64,000 bases of DNA from Candidatus Altimarinota bacterium (GTDB taxonomy: Bacteria; Patescibacteriota; Minisyncoccia; Phycocordibacterales; UBA5272). The position numbers were made by a program, and so were the translations under genes. Below the pieces are notes generated by a model, which ran no database searches, was not told the origin of the DNA, and worked only from the letters and a program-made list of their open reading frames with translations. Shown here one piece after another: positions 16,901-25,535 of the stretch (positions within the stretch are counted from its first letter, which is position 1; each line of letters starts with the position of its first letter). Location: assembly GCA_021734745.1 (NCBI GenBank), contig JAIPIK010000003.1, positions 1-64,000 on the forward strand. The letters run 5' to 3'.

Positions 16901-17491
16901 AACTGGATTACTAACGCCTTTTATCCCACCACAACTCACTTCCTTAATCTTTGCTCTAGTACTAACCCCAACATACCCTGTTTGTTCTTCTGGATTAGGA
17001 GGAAGTATCCCATAATCTTTTTGGAATTGAATAATGGCAGCTCTTGAATTGTTATAATAATTACCATTTGGTTGGTCTTCTAAATAAACCCTCCCTGTAC
17101 TTGGTGATACAGTAGAATTTAGAAACTCCTGCAGGGCGATAACATCTTTAGTGTTATTACTTCTGCGTGTTATATAGCTAATTGGTGTTCCAATAACAAC
17201 ACAAGCTGACAAACTAGTACTTTGTTCAACATCATACATGAGACTACTTGAAGCACTGTATGTCACATCTGATATTGGGCATCTTTCCCCTGTTAAATAG
17301 CTAAAAGCAGAACTTCCTGTACATCCAGCAGGCATACTAGATACTGAGGAGTCACTGTCACACTTAATTCCAGTAAGAGGACTATAACCCGTAACTGAAG
17401 AGCAGCCACTAGGTAAAGCAAATGATACTGCTGGTATTATAAATAATGAAACAACTAACGCTAATAAAGAAGTTTTTATAGATTTGAACAT
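13913..17491 (-). CDS. Very large secreted PG-binding surface protein
   Basis: The protein is 1192 aa from the ATG at 17491; the frame stays open upstream to 17533, but that would place 14 hydrophobic residues ahead of a clear signal peptide, MFKSIKTSLLALVVSLFIIP. Two 'LP(S/M)(P)AGC..S..YSPLTG..C' repeats follow directly. A PG_binding_1-like domain is near 120-200. Two ~45-aa repeats with 'DGLTKEIAIDSCKR' and 'EGVTKDYAIKDCND', each ending in CTW(G/N)G, lie near 230-340. Long Ser/Thr-rich immunoglobulin-like beta regions come next. A C-terminal PG_binding_1 domain (HRGAESTQVSILQKFLQSKG, GFYGDKTIGAVKDYQ) closes the protein. PG-binding domains at both ends suggest a wall-anchored loop or fibre. 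Substrates and partners are unknown. Confidence 0.8.
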   Translation of the reverse strand: MFKSIKTSLLALVVSLFIIPAVSFALPSGCSSVTGYSPLTGIKCDSDSSVSSMPAGCTGSSAFSYLTGERCPISDVTYSASSSLMYDVEQSTSLSACVVIGTPISYITRRSNNTKDVIALQEFLNSTVSPSTGRVYLEDQPNGNYYNNSRAAIIQFQKDYGILPPNPEEQTGYVGVSTRAKIKEVSCGGIKGVSNPVSDSSVGYYTPVKTDTSVITGTLMVYFNGLSQAQIITDGLTKEIAIDSCKRSVGYNLSALSARCTWGGVEIVTYKRSDEVTGVEKAYFGGSNVPSVVKEGVTKDYAIKDCNDMYLASTSTSIMCTWNGDKVYSSGTLSNQSLSASVVEGPQVSLAYDSYSKESMLNAKASVLVNAGDFDLVILKQNNVNWPPVVDQYFYFNMGVVDFAGHKGVGMQNTTVEAYGYQPDLIDKGGYWVIPRGKSAKFGVSQSYNVKKMFAGSYHAVPGFYRYITNTGSSNIISSKDGNYVTIIGETSPYISQAVDQNGYITISGSRLNLSGNQLYINGMGGSMVSKFNPTESKISIKKSDFTLTSDLSIGLNTLKITNSQTGDSNSFSVNINETGGYLPAPVSTSGPKNNVMSCSSPSSTGKQSGEVACYGVWDYGDEFGNDKDMCQTSMYGSAKTGCVVSTSACVSGKATASRIVFPTTSSQDISTMATNFRTSTGAVSSKNLINVWEYTCSGSSVQAVAPTVMFARTSGFVAQTVSTNIVRAKIGSFTIQNTSSEFIIISTSTVNLSFSGSFTSSGVSSLSVNNFGLPIGNPSSGLNYFYQSSLRVSPYATMTFDVYSDIGNVSSGSVTADMTIYYSGETSYKSGSVTATGVPISPVIATLANPVLVSSSPTSQSVLGNSTFGIAKFRLSTAEAGSSAIVRGLNFTTTGEDAIVSMTVNGVTVPVVNYNASVTGLSIPISSLGTDISVAVQFNGFQNSSTGGFLTADVPGVGVTLTYVEASNGAQVISKTTSVSSNKMTLVAYIPTSIPAPTVLNVKWGPQSNSPFNAGNSRVNFPFAGRCFSWTTTECGYSNVKTSGGTCVNGSRYSTDYAETPCYGASTPAPAPTYPTYPGDGGGADYYNYDGGGASLNIKSNLSSNVLNGQVLGASTMCTNIVRNLHRGAESTQVSILQKFLQSKGYMNEVTGFYGDKTIGAVKDYQASTGISQTGMLYEITRQAIRDETCR

Positions 17492-17729
17492 GGTATTTAA
17501 AATAATGTGGATAATAGGAACAACAAAAGCCAAATAACTTACTGATGTGTATTTTAGCAGTTATTACTGATTAACGGTTGAATGGTTGTGGATAAGTATA
17601 CTCATGTAAATATGAGTAAATTACTACCTCTTAGCTACATGTGTATACATTCCCACTATATATGTCATTTACTGCTATAATTAACTTACCCATAAATTTC
17701 AGAATTAACAACATAATCTTTAAATATAC

Positions 17730-18740
17730 ATGAAAAATAAAATACTATTACATACAGTATTATCTACTCTAATTATAACTGGAGTAGCTTATGCTGAGAA
17801 CGATATATTCCATACACTTGAAACAGAACCGATTACTGAGTCAGAGTCTGTAACAACAGAAACACCTGAGACTACACAAGTACCAAAACCTACTCTAATA
17901 AGAGCGGGTGGTGAGGAAATTAGGGAAGCTAGGAGAGAAGAAATTAAGGAAATTAGGGAAGTTAGAAAGGATGAGATTAAAGAAATTAGAAATGAAAGTA
18001 TTAATCAAGCGAAAGAGCTCAGATTAGACGTTAAAACAAATCTAAAAGAAGAAGCAATGCAGGTTAGAGAGAGATTTGATGAAAAAAGAAGGGAGATGCG
18101 TGCAGATATGGCAGACGACAGAGGTGAAATGAAAGATGAAATTAAAGCAATTAGAGAAAACTCATCTTCTACTCCACAACAAAAGAGGGATGAAATAAGA
18201 GCAATTACAGAGGAAAGAAAAAAGAATATTGCTGAAAAAAGAGAGGAGTTCAAGCTAGAGGTTGCTGAAAAGAGAGAAGAATTAAAGACAAAAAGAGAAT
18301 CTGAGCGAGAAGCTATGAAAACAAAGCTTAAGACTATTAAAGATGAGAGGAAAAGAGATGTTGCTATTGTTATACATGATAAATTTCAAGAATTGAATGT
18401 AAGAGCTGTAAATCACTTTACAGAAACAATATTCAAATTGGAAGACATTGTACTAAAAGTAAAAAGCAGAATCGATGAAATGGAATTGAATGGTGGTGAT
18501 GTGGCTGCACTAAGAGTGTCAATTTCTAGCATTGAAGGTAATATTGATTCAACAAAAAATAATATAACTACTCAATCAGAAAAAGCATATACAACTAGTG
18601 TAACGACAGAAGATAAGCTAAAAGATGCTACTGATGTGGTTAAAAATAATCTACGTAAAGATATTTCAGAAATTAACAGTCAAGTAAAGGCAATTTGGAC
18701 AGCTGTAAGAGCATTAAACGAGTCTCTATCTCAAATATAA
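17730..18740 (+). CDS. Exported highly charged coiled-coil protein
   Basis: The 336-aa protein has a signal peptide (KILLHTVLSTLIITGVAYA) and then an acidic linker. Residues ~65-215 are a near-continuous Arg/Glu/Lys alpha-helix of 'REEIKEIREVRKDEIKEIR'-type repeats, predicted as coiled coil. A second helical region runs to the end and includes 'AVNHFTETIFKLEDIVLKVK'. I do not recognise a family; similar charged helical exported proteins are common in Parcubacteria. The -10-like TAATCT lies about 10 nt upstream of the ATG. It probably forms an operon with the small membrane protein 22 nt downstream. A structural or spacer role in the envelope is inference. Confidence 0.7.
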   Translation: MKNKILLHTVLSTLIITGVAYAENDIFHTLETEPITESESVTTETPETTQVPKPTLIRAGGEEIREARREEIKEIREVRKDEIKEIRNESINQAKELRLDVKTNLKEEAMQVRERFDEKRREMRADMADDRGEMKDEIKAIRENSSSTPQQKRDEIRAITEERKKNIAEKREEFKLEVAEKREELKTKRESEREAMKTKLKTIKDERKRDVAIVIHDKFQELNVRAVNHFTETIFKLEDIVLKVKSRIDEMELNGGDVAALRVSISSIEGNIDSTKNNITTQSEKAYTTSVTTEDKLKDATDVVKNNLRKDISEINSQVKAIWTAVRALNESLSQI

Positions 18741-18762
18741 TTACAAGCACTAAACTAAAACT

Positions 18763-18993
18763 ATGACACCTAATACAAAAAACATTTTAATTGTGCTTGT
18801 TGGATTAATAGTTGTACTTGGAAGTGTTCTTGCTTACAAGAGCGCTACACATGTTACACCAGTAGTTGTAGCACCTATTGTTGATGTTGAACAAGGTCCT
18901 GCGGCAGAAATAAAGAAGGATATTAACGAAGTAAAAATTGATGCGTTTGACGAAGAGTTCAATGATATAGAAAAAGATATAAATAGTCTATAA
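18763..18993 (+). CDS. Small single-pass membrane protein
   Basis: The 76-aa protein has one N-terminal helix (ILIVLVGLIVVLGSVLAYKS) and a Pro/Val linker followed by an acidic tail (IKKDINEVKIDAFDEEFND) on the outer side. It is not recognised as a known family. It lies 22 nt downstream of the coiled-coil gene and is followed by a strong terminator, so the two form a short operon and the products may work together. Confidence 0.7.
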   Translation: MTPNTKNILIVLVGLIVVLGSVLAYKSATHVTPVVVAPIVDVEQGPAAEIKKDINEVKIDAFDEEFNDIEKDINSL

Positions 18994-19011
18994 TCGGTAT
19001 TATTCAAAAAA

Positions 19012-19044
19012 AAAGAATCGCACCTTAGGTGCGATTCTTTTTTT
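19012..19044. terminator. Strong bidirectional terminator
   Basis: A 13-bp perfect stem (AAAGAATCGCACC / GGTGCGATTCTTT) with a TTA loop is flanked by A9 and T7 runs. It serves the 18.7-kb genes and the convergent fusA. Confidence 0.9.
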
Positions 19045-19063
19045 ATACTTCACATGCTTAAAA

Positions 19064-21208
19064 TTATTTCTTATTCTCAGCAATATCCTTTGCGATATTA
19101 GCAGGTACAACGTCATACTTTGAAAATTCCATTGTAAAAGTTGCGCGACCTTCTGTCATAGAACGAAGACTGTTTACATATCCGAACATTTCTGACAATG
19201 GAACAAGTGCTTTCACCACCTTATCTTGACCCCTTTCATCCATACCTTCGATTTGACCACGCTTTGATGACAAGTTTCCTGTGATATCTCCATAGAACTT
19301 ATCTGGAGTAACGATTTCTATAGCCATGATTGGTTCAAGTATAACTGGTTTTGCCTTTGCTAAAGCATCAGAAAGAGCCATTCCTGCTGCAAGTCTGAAG
19401 GCAATTTCTGAAGAGTCCACTTCATGGAATGAACCATCATACACTTCACACGATACATCCACTAACTTGAATCCGGCCACAGCTCCTCTATCCATTGATT
19501 CACGTAGACCTTTTTCTACTGCTGGTACGAATTCTTGTGGAATAGCTCCACCTTTAAGTGAGTTAATGAATTCAAAACCATCATAGCGTTTTGTATTCTT
19601 TGGTAAATCTTCCTTTTCAATAGAATAATCAATTGGCTTAATGTTAAGTTTCACATGCCCATATTGTCCACGTCCTCCTGATTGCTTTATGTGCTTCCCT
19701 TCACCTGAAGCAGAACTAAGAATAGTTTCCTTGTATGCAACTTGTGGCTTACCTGTATTAGCTTCAACGTTGAACTCACGCTTCATACGATCAACAATAA
19801 TATCCAAATGTAGTTCACCCATACCAGAAATAATAGTTTCTAATGTTTCTGGGTCTGATGCTACACGGAAAGTCGGATCTTCAACCGCAAGCTTTGAAAG
19901 TGCTATACCCATTTTTTCCTGATCAGCCTTTGTCTTTGGTTCTACACGCATAGAAATAACTGACTCTGGAATAACAATTCTTTCAAGAATCATTGGGTGC
20001 TCTTCGGTACACATAGTATCTGATGTAACTGTATCTTTTAGTCCAACCGCAGCCGCAATTTCTCCAGCATACACCGTCTTCACCTCTTCACGTTCATTAG
20101 CATGCATACGCAAGATACGAGAAACGCGCTCTTTCTTTTCCTTTGTAGAATTATAAATGTACGATCCAGCTTCAAGTGTTCCTGCGTATACACGGAAGAA
20201 TGTAAGCTGCCCGACGAATGGATCTGACATAGACTTAAATGCGAGGGCTGTGAATGGTGCAGTATCTGAAACATCAATAGTCGCAGACTCTCCTGTTAGA
20301 GCATTTATCCCTTTTGGAGCTGCGATATCAAGTGGTGAAGGAAGATAATCAATAACAGCATCTAAAACTAGCTGCACCCCCTTATTCTTAAGAGCAGAAC
20401 CACAAAACACTGGAAAAAGTTCATTAGCAAGAGTAGCTTTACGCACCGTCTCCTTTAAGACTTCAACAGTAAATTCCTTTCCCTCTAGGTATTGAGTCAT
20501 AAGGTCTTCGTCTGTTTCAACTATTTTTTCAACCATCTCAGCGCGTCTTTTCTTTGCTTCATCTAGAAGCTCAGCAGGGATTTCTGCTGTACCAACATCT
20601 TTACCAAGCTCACCTGTAAACTTCATCTCCTTCATTGTTAGAAGGTCGATAATACCATTAAAATTTTCCTCAGCACCGATTGGCATTTGCATGCGAACTG
20701 CTTTCTTTGAAAGACGATCAAGGATGGAATCATAGGCCTTGTCGAAATTAGCTCCCATACGATCAAGCTTATTTATAAAACAAATACGTGGCACAAAAGC
20801 ATCAGATGCATATCTCCAGTTGGTTTCTGATTGTGGCTCTACCCCAGCTACACCATCGAAAACAACTACGGCACCATCTAGTACACGAAGTGAACGCTTT
20901 ACCTCAATGGTGAAGTCAATGTGGCCAGGTGTATCGATAATATTGAAACGACATTTCTTTGAAACGTCAGTCTTTGGCATATATGTTGGGCTCCAGAATG
21001 CAGTCGTAGCAGCAGATGTAATAGTAATACCACGCTCACGCTCTTGCTCCATCCAGTCCATTTGAGTTGCGCCGTCATGAACCTCACCAATTTTGTGAGA
21101 AACACCTGTATAGTAAAGAATACGCTCTGTTGTCGTTGTCTTACCTGCGTCAATATGAGCAATAACTCCAAAGTTACGTGTCTTGTTAAGTGGATAGTCG
21201 CGAGCCAT
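19064..21208 (-). CDS. fusA: Elongation factor G
   Basis: The 714-aa GTPase has G1 AHIDAGKTT near residue 17, switch '[10 protein letters not shown]', G3 DTPGHIDF, G4 NKLDRMG and the usual five-domain length. Domain IV is marked by '[14 protein letters not shown]' and '[20 protein letters not shown]', and domain V by '[17 protein letters not shown]'. EF-G drives tRNA-mRNA translocation and, with RRF, ribosome recycling. The gene is monocistronic here; the usual rpsL-rpsG-tuf neighbours are absent. No Shine-Dalgarno is seen upstream; the leader is AT-only. Confidence 0.98.
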   Translation of the reverse strand: MARDYPLNKTRNFGVIAHIDAGKTTTTERILYYTGVSHKIGEVHDGATQMDWMEQERERGITITSAATTAFWSPTYMPKTDVSKKCRFNIIDTPGHIDFTIEVKRSLRVLDGAVVVFDGVAGVEPQSETNWRYASDAFVPRICFINKLDRMGANFDKAYDSILDRLSKKAVRMQMPIGAEENFNGIIDLLTMKEMKFTGELGKDVGTAEIPAELLDEAKKRRAEMVEKIVETDEDLMTQYLEGKEFTVEVLKETVRKATLANELFPVFCGSALKNKGVQLVLDAVIDYLPSPLDIAAPKGINALTGESATIDVSDTAPFTALAFKSMSDPFVGQLTFFRVYAGTLEAGSYIYNSTKEKKERVSRILRMHANEREEVKTVYAGEIAAAVGLKDTVTSDTMCTEEHPMILERIVIPESVISMRVEPKTKADQEKMGIALSKLAVEDPTFRVASDPETLETIISGMGELHLDIIVDRMKREFNVEANTGKPQVAYKETILSSASGEGKHIKQSGGRGQYGHVKLNIKPIDYSIEKEDLPKNTKRYDGFEFINSLKGGAIPQEFVPAVEKGLRESMDRGAVAGFKLVDVSCEVYDGSFHEVDSSEIAFRLAAGMALSDALAKAKPVILEPIMAIEIVTPDKFYGDITGNLSSKRGQIEGMDERGQDKVVKALVPLSEMFGYVNSLRSMTEGRATFTMEFSKYDVVPANIAKDIAENKK

Positions 21209-21285
21209 GATAATAATAATTAATTTGTTTATTTAATAGTAAAAACGAAGTCAAAAGCATTTTATGTTCCAAAAAATGAAAACAA

Positions 21286-21331
21286 AAAACCGCTTTTGCA
21301 GTAGCTATATGCTACCACAAAAGACGGTTTT
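21286..21331 (-). terminator. Terminator with nested hairpin
   Basis: A stem AAAACCG-CTTTTG pairs with CAAAAG-a-CGGTTTT and carries an inner GTAGC/GCTAC hairpin in the loop. T-runs follow on the minus strand, so it ends transcription of the 21400-21825 gene ahead of fusA. Confidence 0.7.
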
Positions 21332-21399
21332 GGGCAATTAAGCAAAAGATAATACATGGATACAAAAAATGCACTAAAAATAACCTTTTTGCGAAGAAA

Positions 21400-21825
21400 T
21401 TAATCATGTTCACAACAATCTTCTAACTCTTCAATTACGGCCGCCTGCATCAAACCAATTTCCAAGGGAGATAGACCATTCAGAAATAAATTCAATTTTT
21501 CTTTTAGGACGGCAAAATCTTTTCTTACACCTTCACCATTTCTTTCCTCAACTATTATTTGTTTTCCAAAAACGTTTCCGTCTCCTTGCAAATAATATTT
21601 TTTACTTTTTCTATTGACCCGCAACTCCTCAACAGTTGCCCTTTGTTCAATTATGGAAAGAAAAACGGTAACCGCATCTCCATTTAGGAAGTAAAAATAA
21701 AAACTAATGAACTCAAAATAAACCAAAACCCTAAAAACAGTACAGGAAGAGACCGCTCCTCCAATTTGAACTGGTGGATCTAGTCTTACACCACTCCTTA
21801 TTTCACACCCTTCTTCATTTATCAT
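21400..21825 (-). CDS. Hypothetical protein with a strong Shine-Dalgarno
   Basis: The 141-aa protein belongs to no recognised family. It starts MINEEGCEIRSGVRLDPPVQ, has a central hydrophobic, aromatic stretch (FEFISFYFYFLNGDAVTVF), a basic middle and a helical acidic C-terminus ending EELEDCCEHD. Unlike most genes here it has a good ribosome site (GAGGGG, 6 nt before ATG). It ends in its own terminator and is divergent from another small SD-bearing gene at 21981. The pair may be a recently acquired cassette; that is inference. Confidence 0.6.
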   Translation of the reverse strand: MINEEGCEIRSGVRLDPPVQIGGAVSSCTVFRVLVYFEFISFYFYFLNGDAVTVFLSIIEQRATVEELRVNRKSKKYYLQGDGNVFGKQIIVEERNGEGVRKDFAVLKEKLNLFLNGLSPLEIGLMQAAVIEELEDCCEHD

Positions 21826-21980
21826 ATATCCCCCTCGTTATAAAGAACTACGAATTAGAGTTATATACTACATCTTATGGGAATTAAATGCAAAATACTA
21901 TTTATGTTGTAAAAATTACGATAATAGAGTAGTATCGCAGATAGAAGCACCTACCGAACAACAACTAAGGAGTTAAAATC

Positions 21981-22373
21981 ATGGCAGATAGAGTAAAAGG
22001 GAAAGTAATACAACGAAGTGCAACATCGTTTAAGCAGAAAAAATTGAGAAATCTAGCAGATGACGAGTGGGCAGTGTACAGCACAGATCCAATAATTTTA
22101 TCTCAAATAAATGGTGAATTATCTTACCCGATTGAAGAAATGATTACTTACAGGAGAAGACAGATTCCTGTTCGTATAGTACCTTTTTATGTTGTTGAAT
22201 TTCTGAAAAACAATAGGTCTAATCACCCTAATTATATTTCATTTCATAGAAGAAAACGTTCTGGAGTATCGAGTGTTAGTCAGGAATACGGACTTTGGAA
22301 TGCGTGGCAAGAAGAAGGTAAAGCCACACCAAATGCATTTCTAAAAAAGGTATTCAAAAACTGGGGAATATAA
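21981..22373 (+). CDS. Hypothetical basic protein with a canonical Shine-Dalgarno
   Basis: The 130-aa protein is rich in Arg and Lys (YRRRQIPVRIVPFYVVEFLK, FHRRKRSG) and has no family I recognise. The start is fixed by AAGGAG at 10 nt before the ATG, a site almost absent from the core genes of the window. A terminator follows 10 nt after the stop. The charge and size would allow nucleic-acid binding, but no motif proves it. It is divergent from the 21400-21825 gene. Confidence 0.6.
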   Translation: MADRVKGKVIQRSATSFKQKKLRNLADDEWAVYSTDPIILSQINGELSYPIEEMITYRRRQIPVRIVPFYVVEFLKNNRSNHPNYISFHRRKRSGVSSVSQEYGLWNAWQEEGKATPNAFLKKVFKNWGI

Positions 22374-22382
22374 TCAAAAATG

Positions 22383-22412
22383 AGCTCGCACAAAGCGAGC
22401 TTTTCTTTTTTC
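22383..22412 (+). terminator. Terminator of the 21981 gene
   Basis: Stem AGCTCGC / GCGAGCT with loop ACAAA, followed by TTTTCTTTTTTC. Confidence 0.85.
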
Positions 22413-22416
22413 ATAT

Positions 22417-22441
22417 CAAAAATCCGAAGATATTTCTTCGG
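22417..22441 (-). terminator. Probable terminator of the 16S rRNA transcript
   Basis: On the minus strand CCGAAG / loop AAATAT / CTTCGG is followed by ATTTTTG. It lies about 240 nt past the 16S 3' end. The stretch between (22442-22678) holds no convincing gene and is read as the rRNA trailer. Confidence 0.55.
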
Positions 22442-22678
22442 TTGTTACCATATACATTATTTACACAAATTGTACTTGTCCTTTCATATAGAATGCTATA
22501 TGAACTAGGATTTTCTTTTGTAACTTTCTTTTGTCACACTCTAGCTCTTGCGAGGCTTTTGTTGCGTTACGTTGCAACACGAACTGATGTTAAAGGATCA
22601 TCAGTTAAGTCCTTATCTAAAACTTAAATAATCGACAAGATTCGTACACCGTACTAAAACGTATGTAGAACAATTTCA

Positions 22679-24347
<1,669 letters not shown>

Positions 24348-24647
24348 AGAGTGTGACAAAAGAAAAAACAAAAAAATGCACAATTTGTGTAATGTATGTG
24401 AAGCGTCACTTCTTGAAGAAATTTTTGAAAACAAAAATCTAATCAAGAATAGCTTCGTATTGAATTGACAAATGACTACAATAACCACTCACTGCTTACC
24501 AGTAAGAAGTAGGCCTTATTCTATATGAAGATGGGCACAAAGTCAAGGAATTAGGGGTAGATATTAGTTATTAGATATTAGACGTTAGATTAATAACAAA
24601 AAAACTACCCAAAAATAGCAAATGACTATATACTGTAACCTATAAAA
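24348..24647 (-). promoter_or_regulatory. 16S rRNA leader/promoter region
   Basis: This 300-bp stretch holds no gene. It should contain the 16S promoter on the minus strand and, at its far end, part of the tRNA-Val upstream region on the plus strand. A TTGTCA-like -35 near 24465 is the only candidate and its spacing to a -10 is poor. Short TTAGA-rich words (TTAGATATTAGACGTTAGA, 24571-24589) are low-complexity. Confidence 0.4.
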
Positions 24648-24720
24648 GGGCGGTTGGCTCGAGACGGCTCGGCCGCGAAGATGTCTGAGTCTAGTAAGAC
24701 AAAGACCCAGTTGGTAGCTC
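24648..24720 (+). repeat. Split copy of the tRNA-Val 5' half
   Basis: GGGCGGTTGGCTC at 24648 and AGTTGGTAGCTC at 24709 match the first 26 nt of the downstream tRNA-Val (GGGCGGTTAGCTC, AGTTGGTAGAGC). A 48-nt structured insert lies between them (CTC-g-AGAC pairs with GTCTGAG). The unit is 73 nt, like a tRNA, but has no anticodon arm, T-arm or acceptor 3' strand. It is not a tRNA; it looks like a rearranged or invaded tRNA 5' fragment. Confidence 0.6.
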
Positions 24721-24765
24721 ATAATAAAACGTGTATATTGTGTGTAGGTGGTAAAATTAAACTAT

Positions 24766-24838
24766 GGGCGGTTAGCTCAGTTGGTAGAGCGCCACATTGA
24801 CGTTGTGGATGTCAGAGGTTCGACTCCTCTATCGCCCA
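24766..24838 (+). tRNA. tRNA-Val (anticodon GAC)
   Basis: A 73-nt cloverleaf: acceptor GGGCGGU pairs with AUCGCCC (one G-U), the D-arm is GCTCAGTTGGTAGAGC, the anticodon stem CCACA/UGUGG closes loop UUGACGU with anticodon GAC, and the T-arm is AGAGGTTCGACTCCTCT with discriminator A. CCA is not encoded. It is divergent from the 16S gene and followed by a 64-nt perfect palindrome that includes its own 3' end. Confidence 0.95.
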
Positions 24839-24894
24839 CTAATAATTAAAAGCAGACGAACATGTTCGTCTGCTTTTAATTATTAGTGGGCGAT
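24831..24894 (+). terminator. 64-nt perfect palindrome that includes the tRNA-Val 3' end
   Basis: Starting at ATCGCCCA (the last 8 nt of the tRNA), 32 nt are repeated exactly as an inverted copy ending TGGGCGAT at 24894. The centre (GCAGACGAACATGTTCGTCTGC followed by TTTTAATTATT) is terminator-like. Its extension into the tRNA acceptor strand is unusual. Confidence 0.85.
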
Positions 24895-24896
24895 AA

Positions 24897-24991
24897 GAAA
24901 GCCAACTGCTTGGCTTTCGTGAGGAGTTGAACGGGGGTCGAGGAGTCTCCTGTTTCAGGTAATCCTGAAACGAGACGAGGTGACCGACTCC
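24897..24991 (+). repeat. 95-nt structured element, copy A, 3' of tRNA-Val
   Basis: Same orientation to its tRNA and same 95-nt length as copy B. It has a hairpin GAAAGCCAA / CTGC / TTGGCTTTC, then a long hairpin with GGAGTTG/CGACTCC, GGTC/GACC, a GAGGA/GAGGT internal loop, GTCTC/GAGAC and GTTTCAGG/CCTGAAAC with a TAAT loop. The outer arms equal the T-arm of tRNA-Val (GAGGAGT(C/T)GAAC inverted; CGACTCCT(C/A)TAT direct). About six of nine pairs in the first hairpin differ from copy B with pairing kept. Confidence 0.8.
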
Positions 24992-25028
24992 TATATATAT
25001 CTACTGTAAAAAATTTAAAACTATCTCT

Positions 25029-25475
25029 CTATTCATGATGATACTTCTCCCCTTTTATAATTGTCATTGCTCTATATAACTGCTCAACCAAAATCACTCT
25101 TACCAACATATGAGGGAAAACAAGTGCAGATAATTTCCAAGTGTAATTTGCGCGCTGTTCAATTGCTTTTGAAACACCATAAGCACCACCAATAATAAAT
25201 ATCATTCTACGTACAGAATCAACCATTCTGTTCTCAATCAACTCAGCTAGTGCTTCACTTTTTATATCCTTACCTTTTTCATCAAGTAAGACAACATAAT
25301 CTTCTTTTTTTAGTAGCGAAAGAATTTTTTCACCTTCTTTTTCTTTTGTACTATCGTGTGCAATATACACCCATTCAATTGGCAAGTACCTTAAAACTCT
25401 AAGCTCAAAATGTTTTATGAGTTGAGAACTTGTTTCATCTTTTTCTTTTCCAACACTCATAATTACTATTTTCAT
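25029..25475 (-). CDS. rlmH: 23S rRNA pseudouridine-1915 N3-methyltransferase RlmH
   Basis: The 148-aa SPOUT methyltransferase matches family length (~155). Visible are the N-terminal 'KIVIMSVGKEKD', the central 'EDYVVLLDEKGKDIKSEALA', the SAM-binding Gly-rich knot 'MIFIIGGAYGVSKAIEQRAN', and the C-terminal 'LSALVFPHMLVRVILVEQLY' with '.RA..I..G..YHHE', which carries the active-site His/Tyr tail. It methylates the pseudouridine in helix 69 of 23S rRNA on assembled 70S ribosomes. It is convergent with the tRNA-Val module and divergent from tsaD, with 60 bp between the starts. Confidence 0.96.
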   Translation of the reverse strand: MKIVIMSVGKEKDETSSQLIKHFELRVLRYLPIEWVYIAHDSTKEKEGEKILSLLKKEDYVVLLDEKGKDIKSEALAELIENRMVDSVRRMIFIIGGAYGVSKAIEQRANYTWKLSALVFPHMLVRVILVEQLYRAMTIIKGEKYHHE

Positions 25476-25517
25476 TCATATACTCTACGTCAGAATATAC
25501 ACCTACGCAACTAATTT

Positions 25518-25526
25518 TGATATACT
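25518..25526 (+). promoter_or_regulatory. Extended -10 promoter of tsaD
   Basis: TGATATACT ends 9 nt before the tsaD ATG, so the transcript is predicted to start at or within 2-3 nt of the start codon. Confidence 0.6.
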
Positions 25527-25535
25527 ACTCATACA

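Noticed and set aside
19326..21171. ORFs antisense to or in other frames of fusA
   Set aside because: Shadows of a highly conserved gene with biased codon use.
22442..22627. 61-aa ORF between the 16S terminator and the 16S 3' end
   Set aside because: No start signal, no family, lies in the rRNA trailer; composition is that of chance.
22374..22678. 23S or 5S rRNA following the 16S gene
   Set aside because: Only ~240 nt of trailer and a terminator precede a convergent protein gene, so the operon is not linked here.
24571..24600. Functional repeat of TTAGA-type words (also near 26725 and 10420)
   Set aside because: Degenerate AT-rich low-complexity strings without a stable structure or consistent length.
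24648..24720. A second tRNA gene
   Set aside because: 73 nt long and starts like tRNA-Val, but no anticodon arm, T-arm or acceptor 3' strand can be formed.
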